From assembly GCA_013368315.1 (NCBI GenBank), contig JAACJM010000329.1:1-64000 (forward strand): a stretch of DNA of 64,000 nt, given 5' to 3'. Made by a program: the position numbers and the translations under genes. Below the pieces are notes generated by a model. That model was given only the letters and a program-made list of their open reading frames with translations, was not told the origin of the DNA and searched no databases. The stretch is from Tetrapyrgos nigripes. Lineage: Eukaryota; Basidiomycota; Agaricomycetes; Agaricales; Campanellaceae. Shown here one piece after another: positions 1 through 10,547 of the stretch; position 1 is the stretch's first letter; each line of letters opens with the position of its first letter.

Positions 1-75
1 TGTGGCTATGCTTAAACGGTCCCGTCTATCCGTCCGATAAACGGGTTTGGACCGATTTTATCCGTGTGGCTGTGT
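1..75 (+). repeat. Partial copy of dispersed repeat family R1
   Basis: Bases 1-54 are identical to 4506-4559, starting at the TGTGGCTATG motif. The same motif lies inside the R1 copies at 46.5 kb and 48.45 kb. The copy is cut by the window start and runs into an intron of the lipase pseudogene, so R1 probably sits in that intron. Confidence 0.6.
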
Positions 76-213
76 ATTTTCTTTGTCTTCGTATCTATCT
101 TTCCTTTCTCTTCTCACTCGTACTCAACTCTTACTAACTGGTTCTCCTTTCCAGTTATATGACCTCGGCCCAGAATTAAACCTCAACTCTACCTTCCCCT
201 GCAGCTGGGAACC

Positions 214-410
214 TGTAACGGCTGTTACCTGATTAGGTACTGTTAACAATACTCTCACACGCTGCCGTAGCTATAAAAGGAACTTTCTAGTATTTTACTA
301 GTAACTCTTACTACTCTCACCTCGCCTTAACTGTCTTGTTCATAGCAGCGGAAATATAAAAGCCCTGTCTTGTGAATTGAGGCCTTAGGCATCGAGAGCC
401 AGGAGTTACA
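214..410 (+). repeat. 5' LTR (197 bp)
   Basis: Starts TGTAACGG and ends GGAGTTACA, with 6-bp inverted ends. It contains two TATA-like motifs, at 272-278 and near 350. It matches 3682-3878 except at about four bases. Confidence 0.92.
272..278 (+). promoter_or_regulatory. TATA box in the 5' LTR
   Basis: TATAAAA inside the LTR, conserved in the 3' copy near 3739. This is the expected place for the element's Pol II promoter. Role inferred from position. Confidence 0.5.
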
Positions 411-750
411 CATTTTTTTTCACATCAGTCTTTCTACTGCTCTATTCTCTACTCTTTCCGCCGCCTGCACCCCTCGCAACGTACTATATCCCTTACCATC
501 TCAACAACCTCTTATCCCTTCGACTCTCATCAACACATATTCGAAACACACTCGAAAAACTTCCCAGCAAGCCCAAAGGCTTCCGAGGACCTTCCCTCTC
601 ACCAATACTCTCCATCACCACTCACCTCCCGCACTCTACACATTCTACCCACCTCTTACTCTCTACACATCCCACACTCTACCCACCTCTAACACCCTAC
701 ACGTCTCCCACACTCTACCCACCTCCCGCACTCTACACGCCTCTCACACT

Positions 751-1878
751 ATGTTTCCCACCTCCATCCATAATCCTAAGCATAGTGCTCAGGTGTCGTT
801 GTCACTATTGAAGATGACCACGTCAAGTCAGATCCCGAGACTGTCACCTAAACCTATGAAGGGTGGTCAGTTCTCCGGTTTCCTTAATAAAAATGCTGTC
901 AATCATACTTCTATTGAGTCTACTGAATCTAACTCTATGCGTGAATTGTATAAGCCTAAGCCAAAAGCGTCGTCGGGAACGACTCGGACTTCTTCGAAAA
1001 CGGCAAAGCATGACAACGTCGTATTCTCAACACCGCCGTCCCATAATAGCCTTTTTGATGGCTCAACGCAGTCATACTGCATTGAGGGATGGTCTGAGCC
1101 TCAACAAAACACGAAACGACGACTTCCCTCTGTCGCTTCACGAGAATCCCAAAGAATTGAGTCACGAGTCCGTAATTACCGCACAGAGCTTCGCCGACGT
1201 TATGTTCTCCAAACTTTACATGACTTTGACCTAGAAAAATTTAACACCACGCATATAAGTTCCCAAGATATTATCATTGATGAGGAACATCAAGTAGTAT
1301 ATAATACTAGCCGCCCTCAAATTACACAGAGTCTGTATCCTATTTCGGACACAGAAACACAGAAACTTCGAAATATCTACCTTGAACCAACCCTTCATCG
1401 TAGACATCAAAGCTATGATACTAATAAGCAACCGAAGAATGAACCTAGTGGCAGATCCTCGGATGATAGTTCCAGTGAATCTGACGATGGCCACAATAAT
1501 GGTGATAAGGGCCGTCGTCAGGATGAACAGCCTCCTCATCGAAATCGCAGCAAGGGAAATGGTGCTGGAGGTCCTCCTAGTGGAGGAAACCTGCCCAGTG
1601 ATTCTGAAGAATCCTCTAGTAATGATGCCACAGACTTTGAGAAGGCATCCGAACGAGGAGATATTGGAGATCAATGCAAAGGAGTGTGCTACACCTCAGT
1701 AGACCCTACTTTGACTAATAAAAAGATATGGACTTATGATCCTACCCCATTATCTGAAAATGATATGCTGAAAGCCGTCTTTAAGGTTTTCGAGGACTTA
1801 GTAGTATCACAACTCTATTGTGAGCCAGTTGTGAACAGCTCAAATGTCCAAAAAAACACTTCTTCAGTCACTCCCTAA
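751..1878 (+). CDS. Gag N-terminal ORF of the LTR element
   Basis: A 375-residue ORF that begins soon after a CA-rich leader. It is low in recognisable domains: Ser/Thr-rich at the N-terminus, with a charged acidic and basic stretch (SSDDSSSESDDG, then GRRQDEQPPHRNRSKG) around residues 230-275, as in the N-terminal regions of fungal gypsy Gag proteins. It overlaps the next gag ORF (1844) in a different frame. The switch lies at a run of seven A near 1853, so either one base was gained or lost, or a +1 frameshift joins the two. No stop interrupts 1.1 kb, which supports real coding. Function beyond Gag is not visible. Confidence 0.6.
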   Translation: MFPTSIHNPKHSAQVSLSLLKMTTSSQIPRLSPKPMKGGQFSGFLNKNAVNHTSIESTESNSMRELYKPKPKASSGTTRTSSKTAKHDNVVFSTPPSHNSLFDGSTQSYCIEGWSEPQQNTKRRLPSVASRESQRIESRVRNYRTELRRRYVLQTLHDFDLEKFNTTHISSQDIIIDEEHQVVYNTSRPQITQSLYPISDTETQKLRNIYLEPTLHRRHQSYDTNKQPKNEPSGRSSDDSSSESDDGHNNGDKGRRQDEQPPHRNRSKGNGAGGPPSGGNLPSDSEESSSNDATDFEKASERGDIGDQCKGVCYTSVDPTLTNKKIWTYDPTPLSENDMLKAVFKVFEDLVVSQLYCEPVVNSSNVQKNTSSVTP

Positions 1879-2783
1879 GCCTGGTGAATACCATGGCGAA
1901 GATGATTATACTGTATTTGAAGGCTGGCTTAGAGATTTGGTCTGCTGGATGAATACTGCTGGGTTATGTGGCAATGAAGTGCGCTGGAGTAAAACCAAGA
2001 ATGCATATGTGCGTACCTCAGTTGATATTTTGAGAACCAATACACTTTTTGCATTTGTAAAGGGCGCTGCTCGCCACTTCATCACTAATATTGTTGAGCA
2101 GACCCCTGATGAATTTGACCACGCTGATCTGAACAAAGGTCGTTGGACCTTTATGCAAGTTGTAGCCGCATTGTATAGACGATTTATTCATGAGGCGTCT
2201 ATGACTAAAGGTGGCTGATAGATTTGAATCAGTAACATATTCGCGTTCGAGAGGAGTAGAAGGTCTATTTGAGACTCTGAAAAAATACGCCAAGTGCTTA
2301 CCTACTCCTTCTGATGCATATAACTTTCGCAAACGGTTGATTCTTTTGCTCCCTCCAAGTATGACGGATGATCTTGCGAAAATCCATAAAATTACCGCTG
2401 AGGGTTCATCGTTGTATGAGATAATGGAGGCAGCCTTGACACTTGAGAAGAGTGACAAGGCTCGAGAATATTACATTGAGGCCTGTGAACAGCTGGATCG
2501 AGCTCGCCGTCCACACTCTCGTTCTAGATCTAATCCACGTTCTTATTCTCGAGTTGATCATGATTGTAAAAAAAAAAGACGGGACCGTTATAGAATGTCT
2601 ACTTCTCCTGAATCTGAATACTCTCATTCCTATCAGTCTGATTCTTATGAGTCTAATTCATCTGAGTTCGATTCTCCTTCCTCAGAGGGGGAGCCACTAG
2701 AGCCAGCAATTTTATTTTACTGGAATCTCGTGGCGTCGATCATCAGTTGCCATCTGTATCCCAGATTGCTACCCACGTCGTAA
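1844..2783 (+). pseudogene. Gag capsid region, frameshifted
   Basis: Reads SKKTLLQSLPKPGEYHGEDD and continues VFEGWLRDLVCWMNTAG, then VDILRTNTLFAFVKGAARHF, a retrotransposon Gag capsid pattern with its conserved W and F positions. At 2208-2211 the frame shifts: FIHEASMTK in one frame is followed by VADRFESVTYSRSRGVEGLF in the next, a natural continuation of the same domain, so one base has been gained or lost. After residue about 90 of the third frame the protein becomes Arg/Ser-rich (RARRPHSRSRSNPRSYSR) and then acidic, as in RNA-binding Gag tails, but no CCHC knuckle is present. The element therefore encodes a broken Gag and nothing downstream. Confidence 0.65.
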
Positions 2784-2895
2784 TAAATCTGAACATTTTA
2801 TCAACTTTAATGACATCTTTGAGTATCCTTTGTTATAATACTATTATTCGCTGGAATAGCACTGCGGCCATCCAAATTATTCAATTAAATATTAA

Positions 2896-3547
2896 GTATG
2901 AGCCACCCAAGCTCACTGATGTGCTCTCTGATGCTGTTGTAATCTGGCTGCCCAACACAAAGGTCGACATACTGACTTGGGCTTAAGTGCGTCGGTACTG
3001 GGAGGCGAGCTAGACCTTGTCACGATGGCCCCTGGGGGCTGGACCTAAAGGATCAGAGTGGGTCGGTCCCTCATATGCTTGAATAAAATATCTATTTGAT
3101 TATTCAGTGACAATGCTACTTCGATGAATTCTATGCCTATGCCTTTCTCTGAATTCCATGCTCAAGACTGAACTCTTTTCCACCCAATTCCTATCCGGGT
3201 CAATGACACTCACCAATTTCCAAGTCACTGGGATATCACTAATATCTCTGAGCATCACTGTTGCCTTGCCGTTCTCAATCACTGGAAGAATGCAAGCAGT
3301 CACACCACACTTTTGAGTCTTGACTACGAGCTACCCAAGCTCACTTATGCACCACACAACCTCCCTGATGCCGCTGTAAGCGGGCTCGCCGATATGAACA
3401 TCGATACGGGCTCGGTAATTGTCAATCAATCCACGCGAGGGTCAACTTAGACTCAGGTTGGAGTATGCGGTACTAGGCGAGCTGACCTTGTCATGATGGT
3501 CCCGGGGGACTGGACTTGAGGGTTAGAATGGGTCCTCGTATGTTAAA
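2896..3547 (+). repeat. Diverged internal duplication in the LTR element
   Basis: Two segments, about 2896-3085 and 3326-3547, share order and wording: GAGC.ACCCAAGCTCACT, then GCTGTAA.C.GGCT, then GGTACT...GGCGAGCT.GACCTTGTCA.GATGG. The second is longer and clearly diverged. This non-coding duplication lies just upstream of the polypurine tract. Confidence 0.6.
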
Positions 3548-3670
3548 AATCTTAATCATCATTCATTCTCAGTGCTACTTTACTTCTTTACTTCCATGAA
3601 TCCCATAATTATTAAATACTAATCTCCACTTAAATCTTTGTTTTGTCTGCTTCGCATACGCCTCGTTCTA

Positions 3671-3681
3671 GCAGGGGAGGA
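3671..3681 (+). other. Polypurine tract
   Basis: GCAGGGGAGGA directly abuts the first TG of the 3' LTR, the usual plus-strand primer position of LTR retrotransposons. Confidence 0.7.
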
Positions 3682-3878
3682 TGTAACGGCTGTTACCTGA
3701 TTAGGTACTATTAACAATAATCTCACACGCTGCCGTAGCTATAAAAGGAATTTTCTAGTATTTTACTAGTAACTCTTACTACTCTCACCTCACCTTAACT
3801 GTCTTGTTCATAGCAGCGGAAATATAAAAGCCCTGTCTTGTGAATTGAGGCCTTAGGCATCGAGAGCCAGGAGTTACA
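3682..3878 (+). repeat. 3' LTR (197 bp)
   Basis: Same ends and length as 214-410. Differences include G/A and C/A near 3710-3720, C/T near 3747 and CGCC/CACC near 3790. It is followed by the target duplication GAACC. Confidence 0.92.
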
Positions 3879-4452
3879 GAACCCGACGTCGACGGCTTCC
3901 GCAGCCACGTCTTCGTCTCTTCAACAAACATCGCATCTACAGGCCCTGATGGTCAAACCTACCCCTACACCTCCGAACTCCTCGTCCTAACCATCAAAGG
4001 TGCCTCTGGATCGGCGGAGCCCCAACAATGAAGAAAAAGACAGATTAAGCGACATTTTGTTATTTTCATGTTGTTGTGCTAGAGTAGGACCGACTTGGAG
4101 TATGGTTTGTCCGTTGGGCTTAATAATATGGAAGGGAGTTTTGTGTGTAGACAGGGATGTCTGGAGGTGTTGACGGAGGAAAGTTTGTTTCATAGTGTTG
4201 GGTTGGTGAGTTGATTTCTTTGTTTAGCTGTCTGTCTCTTTGTCTCTTTTCCATTGACACATCATCCGCAGAACCTCTACAACAACCTAACCCTTCTCTA
4301 CCCCCACTCAACGATCTGGATTACCGGCCACTCTCTCGGTGAAGCTCTCGCTTAACACTCTTTCCACCAAATTCGGTCAACCGACTCCGAGAGTCATCAT
4401 GGTGAGGGTTTCGAGACAGATATGAGGGTTTCAGGCGAAAGGGCGGGACTTT

Positions 4453-4682
4453 GAATTACGAGGCCGAATGAAATGAGGTTGAGTTTATTGCACTCGACTT
4501 CTGCTTGTGGCTATGCTTAAACGGTCCCGTCTATCCGTCCGATAAACGGGTTTGGACCGGAGTGATCCGTGGGGTTGTGTTTTTAGCTTTGTCCTGGTGT
4601 GATCCGACGGAAAAAATATTAGTTCCGACGCAACAGGCGGCCGCGCCTACTGCCGGCAAATTCCGTTCGCGCCACGCGATGT
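4453..4682 (+). repeat. R1 repeat, 5' portion
   Basis: Begins ATTACGAGGCCGAATGAAATGAGG and contains the TGTGGCTATG block shared with 1-54. It is followed immediately by a second R1 start at 4683, so the two copies are nested or tandem. Confidence 0.6.
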
Positions 4683-4930
4683 ATTACGAGGCCGAATAAA
4701 ATGAGGACGAGTTTTCTAAAGCCTCCCGATTTTCCCCGTCCGTCTTTCCGTCACTTGCCCCTATTATTAAGCTTGGGCCGCAACTCTCACTGCCTTTTTT
4801 CATCCTCTTCGCAAGTTAGAAAACCTACATGATTCATTTTTATTTTCATTTCTTGTATTTTCAACATTACCTTCTGGCCTCGTACTCGCCACGCCTGGGC
4901 GCTGGCCCACAACTCTTTCATACATGTCTC
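4683..4930 (+). repeat. R1 repeat, full short copy
   Basis: The 5' end is TATTACGAGGCCGAATAAAATG; the 3' end is GGCCTCGTACTCGCCACGC...GCTGGCCCACA and TTCATACA. The ends TACGAGGCC and GGCCTCGTA are inverted. No ORF. Length about 245 bp, close to the copy at 48.41 kb. It could be a MITE or a solo LTR-like element. Confidence 0.6.
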
Positions 4931-5436
4931 ATGTCTTAGACAATCATAGACTGCGTTTGTCTCTTTCTCTCTTTCTTGTGCCTTCTTTTTCTTTGTCTGT
5001 CTGTTTATCTTGCTAGCTAACTGAATCTCCGTCTACAGATGATTCTACGAGTATAGCACATTGGCACCATTATGACACTATGATACTCCTAAGGTCCAAG
5101 TCTGAGTTTTGGTGTGAAGGAATAATGGGAGGAACAATAGAATTGGGTACAGATGTATTGTAACAACGTCAGATAGGGATGGGATGGGTTAGGAGGTATG
5201 AGCTGGCCGTGATCCTCAAATCAAAGAGTTCAATACGTCAGGAATTGGCTGGACATTTAAGGAGATGGGATGAGATGTTAGTAAATAGGATAAACGGAAC
5301 ACCTGTACGCTATATTGTAATGTAGTATCTTAACTTCATTAAGACGTTCAGGATTCAGGATCAGGTTCTTGTTTCGGACTGCAGGATCATTAACACGGTA
5401 CAACCAGTGGGCGCTAGCTATTCAGCCTGAAGTAAA

Positions 5437-5492
5437 CCTGCGGCCTCGTCTTCGCCACGCGCAGCGTTGGCCCACATCCCTTTCATATAACT
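5437..5492 (+). repeat. R1 repeat, 3' end
   Basis: GCGGCCTCGTCTTCGCCACG, then CAGCGTTGGCCCACATCC and TTTCATA, match the 3' ends of the other R1 copies. It may close the copy that opens at 4453. Between 4931 and 5436 I see no gene or other repeat. Confidence 0.55.
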
Positions 5493-5792
5493 GATTCATT
5501 TCATCAGGAACTTGATGGTGATGAACTCCGTGTCAGCATACTACAATCAAAATCCAACATAGACTATCTCAAACAGCTTGGCCTTGCCTATTCTGGCCTT
5601 GATGGAGTTAACCTCGACATCAAGCTCAGTCACTCAGACCTGGCCATTTTCCTCATCAAATGTTTTCCCTTCTTGCATCATTCCTATAACAACCTGAAGG
5701 AAGATGGTGAAGCGCCATGGGCAGTATGTTCACAAACTCAGAGCAGGCTGAATGTTTCCCATGTGGCTAGTGCGTCCTATGAGACTGTATGA
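5481..5792 (+). other. Open reading fragment, unknown protein
   Basis: An open frame of about 100 codons with no ATG start, reading ELDGDELRVSILQSKSNIDY and later HSDLAIFLIKCFPFLHHSYN, ending at TGA 5790. Codon use and hydrophobic pattern look protein-like, so this may be a gene remnant or an internal exon cut off by R1. I do not recognise the family. Confidence 0.3.
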
Positions 5793-7200
5793 GCTGCTAC
5801 CCCTCGACAAGCATTCAGGGGTATCCTCATTTGACGAATCCAAAGACTGAATGTAAAGGCACATTCTGAGGAACCCTTGGCGCTTAGGAGAATGTATCCA
5901 TCGATTCAACTGAATTTCAGGTGACTGAACGTGTATCTCAACTTGAACGCCACTCCGACTGCTACCGGTGCATCGGTGACCGGTCTTCGTGTTCAACTCG
6001 TCGCGTTCATGCTCGGTCATCGGCTGCGTCCTCAACGGAAAGTGAACTGTAGTAAGCCTCTTTGTACCCATTAGCTTCAATTGGCTTAATCAAGAAAAGT
6101 CTTGATCGTCTATTTCGCAGATGTGCCATGTGGTTACGGTGCACTTGTACGACGCCAGCTAGAATACCAGTCAACACACTGCGGTATAATACTTACAGCT
6201 TGCACGCAGATATAGAGCTGGTTACAATATGTCAGTGTGGACCACTGTACAGTGGCAGGTACGAGTCCTCATCGCATTGCCAAAAAAGTATTTGAATTAT
6301 TGACTCCGAAGAGGTAGATGTCGGCCATGGACTGGGACTGTCGTTATTCGACGAAAGCTTGAAAGCACAGGGTGCTTGGTGCCTCTGCCACGGTGTTAAC
6401 AGAAAAGGATCTAATTTCCCGGGTGAAAATAGTGCGGAGCTCACTGGATTAAGACTCGTCCTATAAATAGGACTCGTAATACTATAAATCGTTATGGGCC
6501 GGCGTTGAAGTTTCCGCTAAGTACGGTGGCTCGAGGATTTTCAACTTTAAGAGTTCCTCCGCCTTTCGAAGATGAACGTCAAACCACTGATGGAATCAGA
6601 TCGAGAGAGGGGAACTTGTATGGGGTACGTCTCCCCTGACCATATAATACTTACCGCTGGCAGCGTGGTGCACGTCTCGGTAAATGCTCGCGCCCTGGCC
6701 TTTCAGACTGTGAAACAATGAAAGCTTGGATAATCAAACGTTCATCGAACGGTAAGTACAGAGTGGAGTTATATAGAGTGCAGATCATCAGAACGATATC
6801 ATGCACAGTGACAGGAGTCTTCATGTTCAGTCAAGTTCCTGGGTGGTTTCAGACCGAGGCGAAGACAAGGTTGCATTTGCCAGTTCCGGGGACATCTGCA
6901 GAAAATTCTGGTCTCGAAACTGGGGGTTCAAATGCAAGCAAATGGTACAACTTCTCTTTCCTGCTTCTTCTGGAGGAGATTGAACGACTGGACTGTGGAG
7001 TTTCTAACCAGCAGCCACTGAGTATGAGCCAGTGAGCGGCGAGGTGATGAGGATTTTCTTTAAGTAGAAGGTTCACGCCCCACTCGGCGCATAAGTTTGC
7101 TTTAATTCAACCAATGTTTATCTACAAATCGACTCGTTATAGAACCCCAAAACCCACCGAAATCCTCGAAAGTAAAAGAACAGCTCTTATTACCAGGTCC
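5793..7200. other. Stretch without a supported gene
   Basis: Only short open frames on both strands, such as one around 6718-7035 (+) with possible splice sites at 6751 and 6820. None gives a coherent multi-exon protein or known motif. No repeats shared with the rest of the window were seen. Confidence 0.4.
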
Positions 7201-7270
7201 TGGATATAGAATTGGCCAGTGAGTCACTGTACTACTCGTTGCAAAAGCAGAAGGCTCACTTTTTCCAAAT

Positions 7271-7877
7271 TTACGCGTCGGATTTTATACATTTGATAGA
7301 GCTGGTCCTATCATTAAAGTCTCGAGTACCTCTGACACCTCCAGCGATGGTGTCCGAAATACTGAGGAAATTTGAGAAGCTGCCACTCGAGAGGGATAAT
7401 TTGCTGTGAAGAGGTGAAGTTTGGCTGAGTGTACAGGCAAAGTTGCTATGACTTGGGGGTCAGCTATGCAGATTGAAGCTAGTACGACGACTCGGAGGCC
7501 ATAGCAGTCAACGAAAGACTGAGCCGATGACTCACCTGAAGAAATTACAATCAAACCCTTCTGGTACAACAGCGCTAGAGATTTCCTTGTTCAACCCAGT
7601 GAAACCGCCAACAAGATCGAGGCAATCAATGAGATCGTCTTCCGCAGGGATATCAGCGCAATTTCCATCAAAGTCGATTGCGGTGCAGACGGTGAGTACG
7701 GCAAATGGAATGGAATCTTTCTGTAACGTGGGCTCAAGAAAGAATAGGGATTTTAGGTAGAGGACAACCTACCTCAGAGAATGAGCTGAGTTCCTTCCGT
7801 TGGGCAGGACTTGCGAGGCCTGGAGTGATGAGGGACACAAACGAAAGAGGAATGATGAGCCTGGTGGAAAGCATCAT
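7271..7877 (-). CDS. Small secreted protein, beta/gamma-crystallin-like
   Basis: A three-exon model: 7877-7773, 7720-7536 and 7445-7271, with introns of 52 and 90 nt (GTAGGT...ACAG and GTGAGT...ATAG). Lengths of 105, 185 and 175 nt join in frame to 154 residues. The N-terminus MMLSTRLIIPLSFVSLITPG is a signal peptide, with likely cleavage after GLAS. The mature part has VCTAIDFDGNCADIP, DLIDCLDLVGGFTGLNKEIS, DCNFF and a C-terminal DFNDRTSSIKC. The spacing of paired cysteines, LVGG and the final SSIxC matches a family of small secreted agaricomycete proteins with a crystallin-like fold. An earlier intron-2 acceptor at CATAG would bring a stop, so the later one is used. The function of this family is unknown. 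It is one of the few genes here with no visible lesion. Confidence 0.7.
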
Positions 7878-8206
7878 GGTTACTTCGTGGGCAGGAAGTT
7901 GAGGAATGGTGCATGATAAATAGTAGTTCTTGGATCAAATGGAGAAGAGTCGGTCACTCCGGTGTTCCAGAATTCCTCGAAGATAGCAAGGCGAATGAGC
8001 CAAGAATGAAGTAGAATCTGGAAGGGTTCTCAAGCAATGTATTCAGCCCAAAATATCAAGAGGCACGCTTTTGATAGAAGATGCTTTGCACGATGTATTG
8101 GAGCTACATTGGAGGTGTCACTTCTCATTCACGCAGTCAATCATGAAGCTACTTACCACTCGTTTCTGGGCTCAGAGAGGCTCCCAACGGCTTTCTTTCA
8201 TTGAAA

Positions 8207-8673
8207 CTAGTTCGTCTGGATTAATATCTTGAATTGACCCAGGGAAAATATCCCGTTAGATAGATTCCCGACAAACTTCGAGTCGCCAGACATGTACAAC
8301 AGGTACCGTTGCTTGGATGCAACAAAATATGAATGGACCAGTGAATAAGATATCATAATTTCCAAACTTCTGGTACCATAGAACGTTGGGATATCGCGTT
8401 TGAGAAGATGCTTGCTCGAAGATTGGTGGTCCGGAAGAGACAGAAATCACCGGAAATCATCGGGAATACCTGTCGGCAATTAGCGGGCGGTCCGACGTAG
8501 CTCCTCCTTTCCACTGCCGGGAGTGACAGGACCTTTCTTCCAGCTCCCATTGGACGATGATTGCAGGCTTGTGCAGAACTACCGCCATCGGCGTTGGCGG
8601 TTATACTAGGTTTCATACCGACGCTGACCGCAACGACGGCAGCGACTACCGAGACCATTAGCATTAATATCAA
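8207..8673 (-). CDS. Candidate secreted protein, unknown
   Basis: A two-exon model: 8673-8470 and 8410-8207 around a 59-nt GT-AG intron, both exons 204 nt and in phase, giving 135 residues. The N-terminus MILMLMVSVVAAVVAVSVGM is strongly hydrophobic and reads as a signal peptide or membrane anchor. Exon 2 gives KRDIPTFYGTRSLEIMISYS and YLLYMSGDSKFVGNLSNGIF before TAG. I recognise no family. Two other frames through exon 2 are also open for a while, so the splice choice is uncertain. It lies 330 bp upstream of the crystallin-like gene on the same strand; the 7878-8206 interval shows nothing else. Confidence 0.38.
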
Positions 8674-8699
8674 CTTCTGGTGTTTAAGACCTCAAGGAT

Positions 8700-9975
8700 G
8701 GCACGCAAGAGATGTGTTTTAGACCTATCTCTCCTGGAAGTCTTAGGGAGAGCAACAGGGTTCACCATTTGGGAGAAATAAGGTGTGTTTTTAGTTTTAT
8801 CCACCTTTGATTCTCAAAACGTTGACACTTGACATGGCTGTCACTCTCGGACCTCATTCTCACTCTTCACCCTTTTGGACGTGCTCTGCTGCCGCAGTAA
8901 CCAAAACAAGTACGTCTGCTGCTGCTGCTCCCGCTTTAGAAGTGCTGTTAGGATGTTAACATATAGTCAAAAACTCGCTTCACTTTCCTTGCCCGCGATG
9001 CCCGAGTAACCGGTCATCTGCTCTTGCCTTCGGTTCAACACCGAGGTTGTACTTATTCCTTGCCTTTCCATTAGTTTCTTATCCTTTATTTCTCTTTCTA
9101 TCAATAAGAATTATGTAGAAACATCTAGTACAAAATCCTAGTAGCATAAAAACCTGTACCTTTAGTTATTGAAGAATCATCTATCATTCTATCAACATTG
9201 AACTGCCCTTCGTGCTTACTTGCTGAAAGCCCTAGTCATCGACGCGCTCTGCAACTATTCAATTGGATTTACTGTACGCATTGACTCGCTCTGCGTTGTA
9301 AGTCCTTCAATCAAGTACTTACAAAGGTTGGCTCCTTGACGATAGCCACTAGACATTCTCATCTTGTATATTACTTTTATATTTAGTACTTAATACATTC
9401 GTATCTACATCAGAAGAAATGAAGTTTCTATCATTCGAAAGCCGGTCTTCCATGGGCAACAACCATGCTGGATATATCCTTCTTCAGTTGGTTGATGAAG
9501 ATGACCATGCGGCCACACGTATATGCTGTACTAAAGCACCAGATCCCCCTAGTATACTGCCCAATTGCTTCTAGTCAGAGAAATAAAATTATTGCTTTTA
9601 CACTTCTGATCAGAGGACCTATTGCCATCATAAGACACTGGCAAGACACTGGCAATATATTGCTTTGACATTGCCTGGGTATTGCTTTCATGCTGCTTTT
9701 GTACTGTGCGAAGAGCGGCTCTGCCACTGAGGCGGCGGGATCCCAGATAGGATTTTAATCCATTGTTGGTCGTCAAAGGCGGGATTCCAGTGTCTAGAGA
9801 CAATCCTATGCCTACATGTAACCCACCAGTCCTATTCCAGAAGCGTCTGCATAGGAGTCTATCCCATGTGACGAGAAGCTGACATCGCTAAAAGCTACTA
9901 CCTAGCTTGTCAGGGGGTATTATACTATTTGGTGAAGGATATCTAGAATGTGCAGAGTACATTGGGTAAATAGGC
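8700..9975. other. Stretch without a supported gene
   Basis: Short ORFs only, none with recognisable motifs. Near 9620-9720 there are short interspersed TGGCAA/TTGCC motifs but no clear repeat unit. Confidence 0.4.
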
Positions 9976-9980
9976 AGTGC

Positions 9981-9993
9981 AAAAAAAAAAAAA
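9981..9993 (-). terminator. Poly-T Pol III terminator of the split tRNA gene
   Basis: A run of 13 A on the plus strand is T13 on the minus strand, about 20 nt past the tRNA-like 3' end at 10013. That is the normal place for an RNA polymerase III terminator. Confidence 0.55.
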
Positions 9994-10012
9994 GTTACGT
10001 GAAGAAATGCAT

Positions 10013-10058
10013 GGTCTGACTGGGAATCAAACCCAGACACAATCGAAATGAAATCTGT
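10013..10058 (-). tRNA. tRNA-Ser-like gene, 3' half (split)
   Basis: On the minus strand the T-arm is CTGGG-TTTGATT-CCCAG (stem 5, loop 7) with a B-box GGTTTGATTCC. It is followed directly by the acceptor strand TCAGACC and an A. This acceptor strand pairs 7/7 with GGTCTGA at 44000-43994. The 3' anticodon-stem strand and a proper variable arm are not identifiable, so bases were lost at the insertion or the gene had decayed. A tRNA-derived SINE is the alternative. Confidence 0.6.
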
Positions 10059-10080
10059 AAAAAATAGATAGGTAGATAGG
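10059..10080 (-). repeat. (CTAT)n tail of LINE A
   Basis: GATAGGTAGATAGG on the plus strand, next to the conserved LINE 3' end TTACACCGCTACCGGACTAG. The same tail structure ends the other LINE copies at 15.74 kb and 42.06 kb. Confidence 0.7.
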
Positions 10081-10547
10081 TTACACCGCTACCGGACTAG
10101 CTACTGGTACTTTTACATCAATATATGACACGCGAAGTAGCTGATTCAGTGGGGCAAGCAACAAGGCAATAGGGGCAATGTCCTGGAGAATACCAGGGTA
10201 GACCGTCTACCGCCTTGAAGCGCTATAGGGCGGCGCAGAGACAGGAGACATGGGTCTCAATGTGAAGGGTCAGAGCAGGGCACATATAGTACATACACAG
10301 ACACAGTAAGTACATAGTCAAGAGCTGAGAAAATAGTTAAGAGCCGAGAAATGAGCAAAAAAGAGGAAAAAAGTAAGATACATACACAGATGCAGTAAGA
10401 ACATAGACCAGAGCTGAGAAATGAGCAAAAAAGAGAGAAAAGTAAGAGAAAAAGGAATAAAAGAAAGAACAATAAAGGCCAGAGAATAGCATGGAGAGAG
10501 TAAGAATGAGGAAGTCAAGGCAAGGTAGAAGGGAAAGGCAGACACTC

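Larger units (their letters stand above)
214..3878 (+). mobile_element. Non-autonomous (gag-only) LTR retrotransposon
   Basis: Two 197-bp direct repeats (214-410 and 3682-3878) start TGTAAC and end GTTACA, and differ at about four positions. GAACC flanks both sides (209-213 and 3879-3883), giving a 5-bp target duplication. A purine-rich tract precedes the 3' LTR. The interior codes for gag-like protein in three frames, but no protease, reverse transcriptase or integrase motif is visible between 2783 and 3680, so the 3.67 kb element is probably mobilised in trans. No convincing primer binding site follows the 5' LTR. Confidence 0.9.
155..4428 (+). pseudogene. ATG15-like / class-3 lipase pseudogene split by an LTR element
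   Basis: Three stretches read as one lipase. Bases 155-213 follow an intron end (TACTAAC-like branch site, then CCAG at 151-154) and encode a peptide ending CSWEP. After the LTR element the frame continues at 3884 with DVDGFRSHVF and [11 protein letters not shown] second exon after a CAG near 4272 encodes LYNNLTLLYPHSTIWITGHSLG. The GHSLG nucleophile elbow (4326-4340) is the class-3 lipase signature, and the DGxRxHVF...IKG and GHSLGGxLASLL layout is typical of the vacuolar autophagy lipase ATG15. The usual GHSLGG reads GHSLGE here, a TAA follows at 4353, and one extra base shifts the frame before TLSTKFGQPTPRVIM. The gene is therefore dead through both the insertion and the frameshift. Assignment to ATG15 rather than another class-3 lipase is inference. 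Confidence 0.7.

Noticed and set aside
5730..6080. Minus-strand ORF of 116 codons
   Set aside because: No motif, no splice partner, and it overlaps the end of a better plus-strand fragment.
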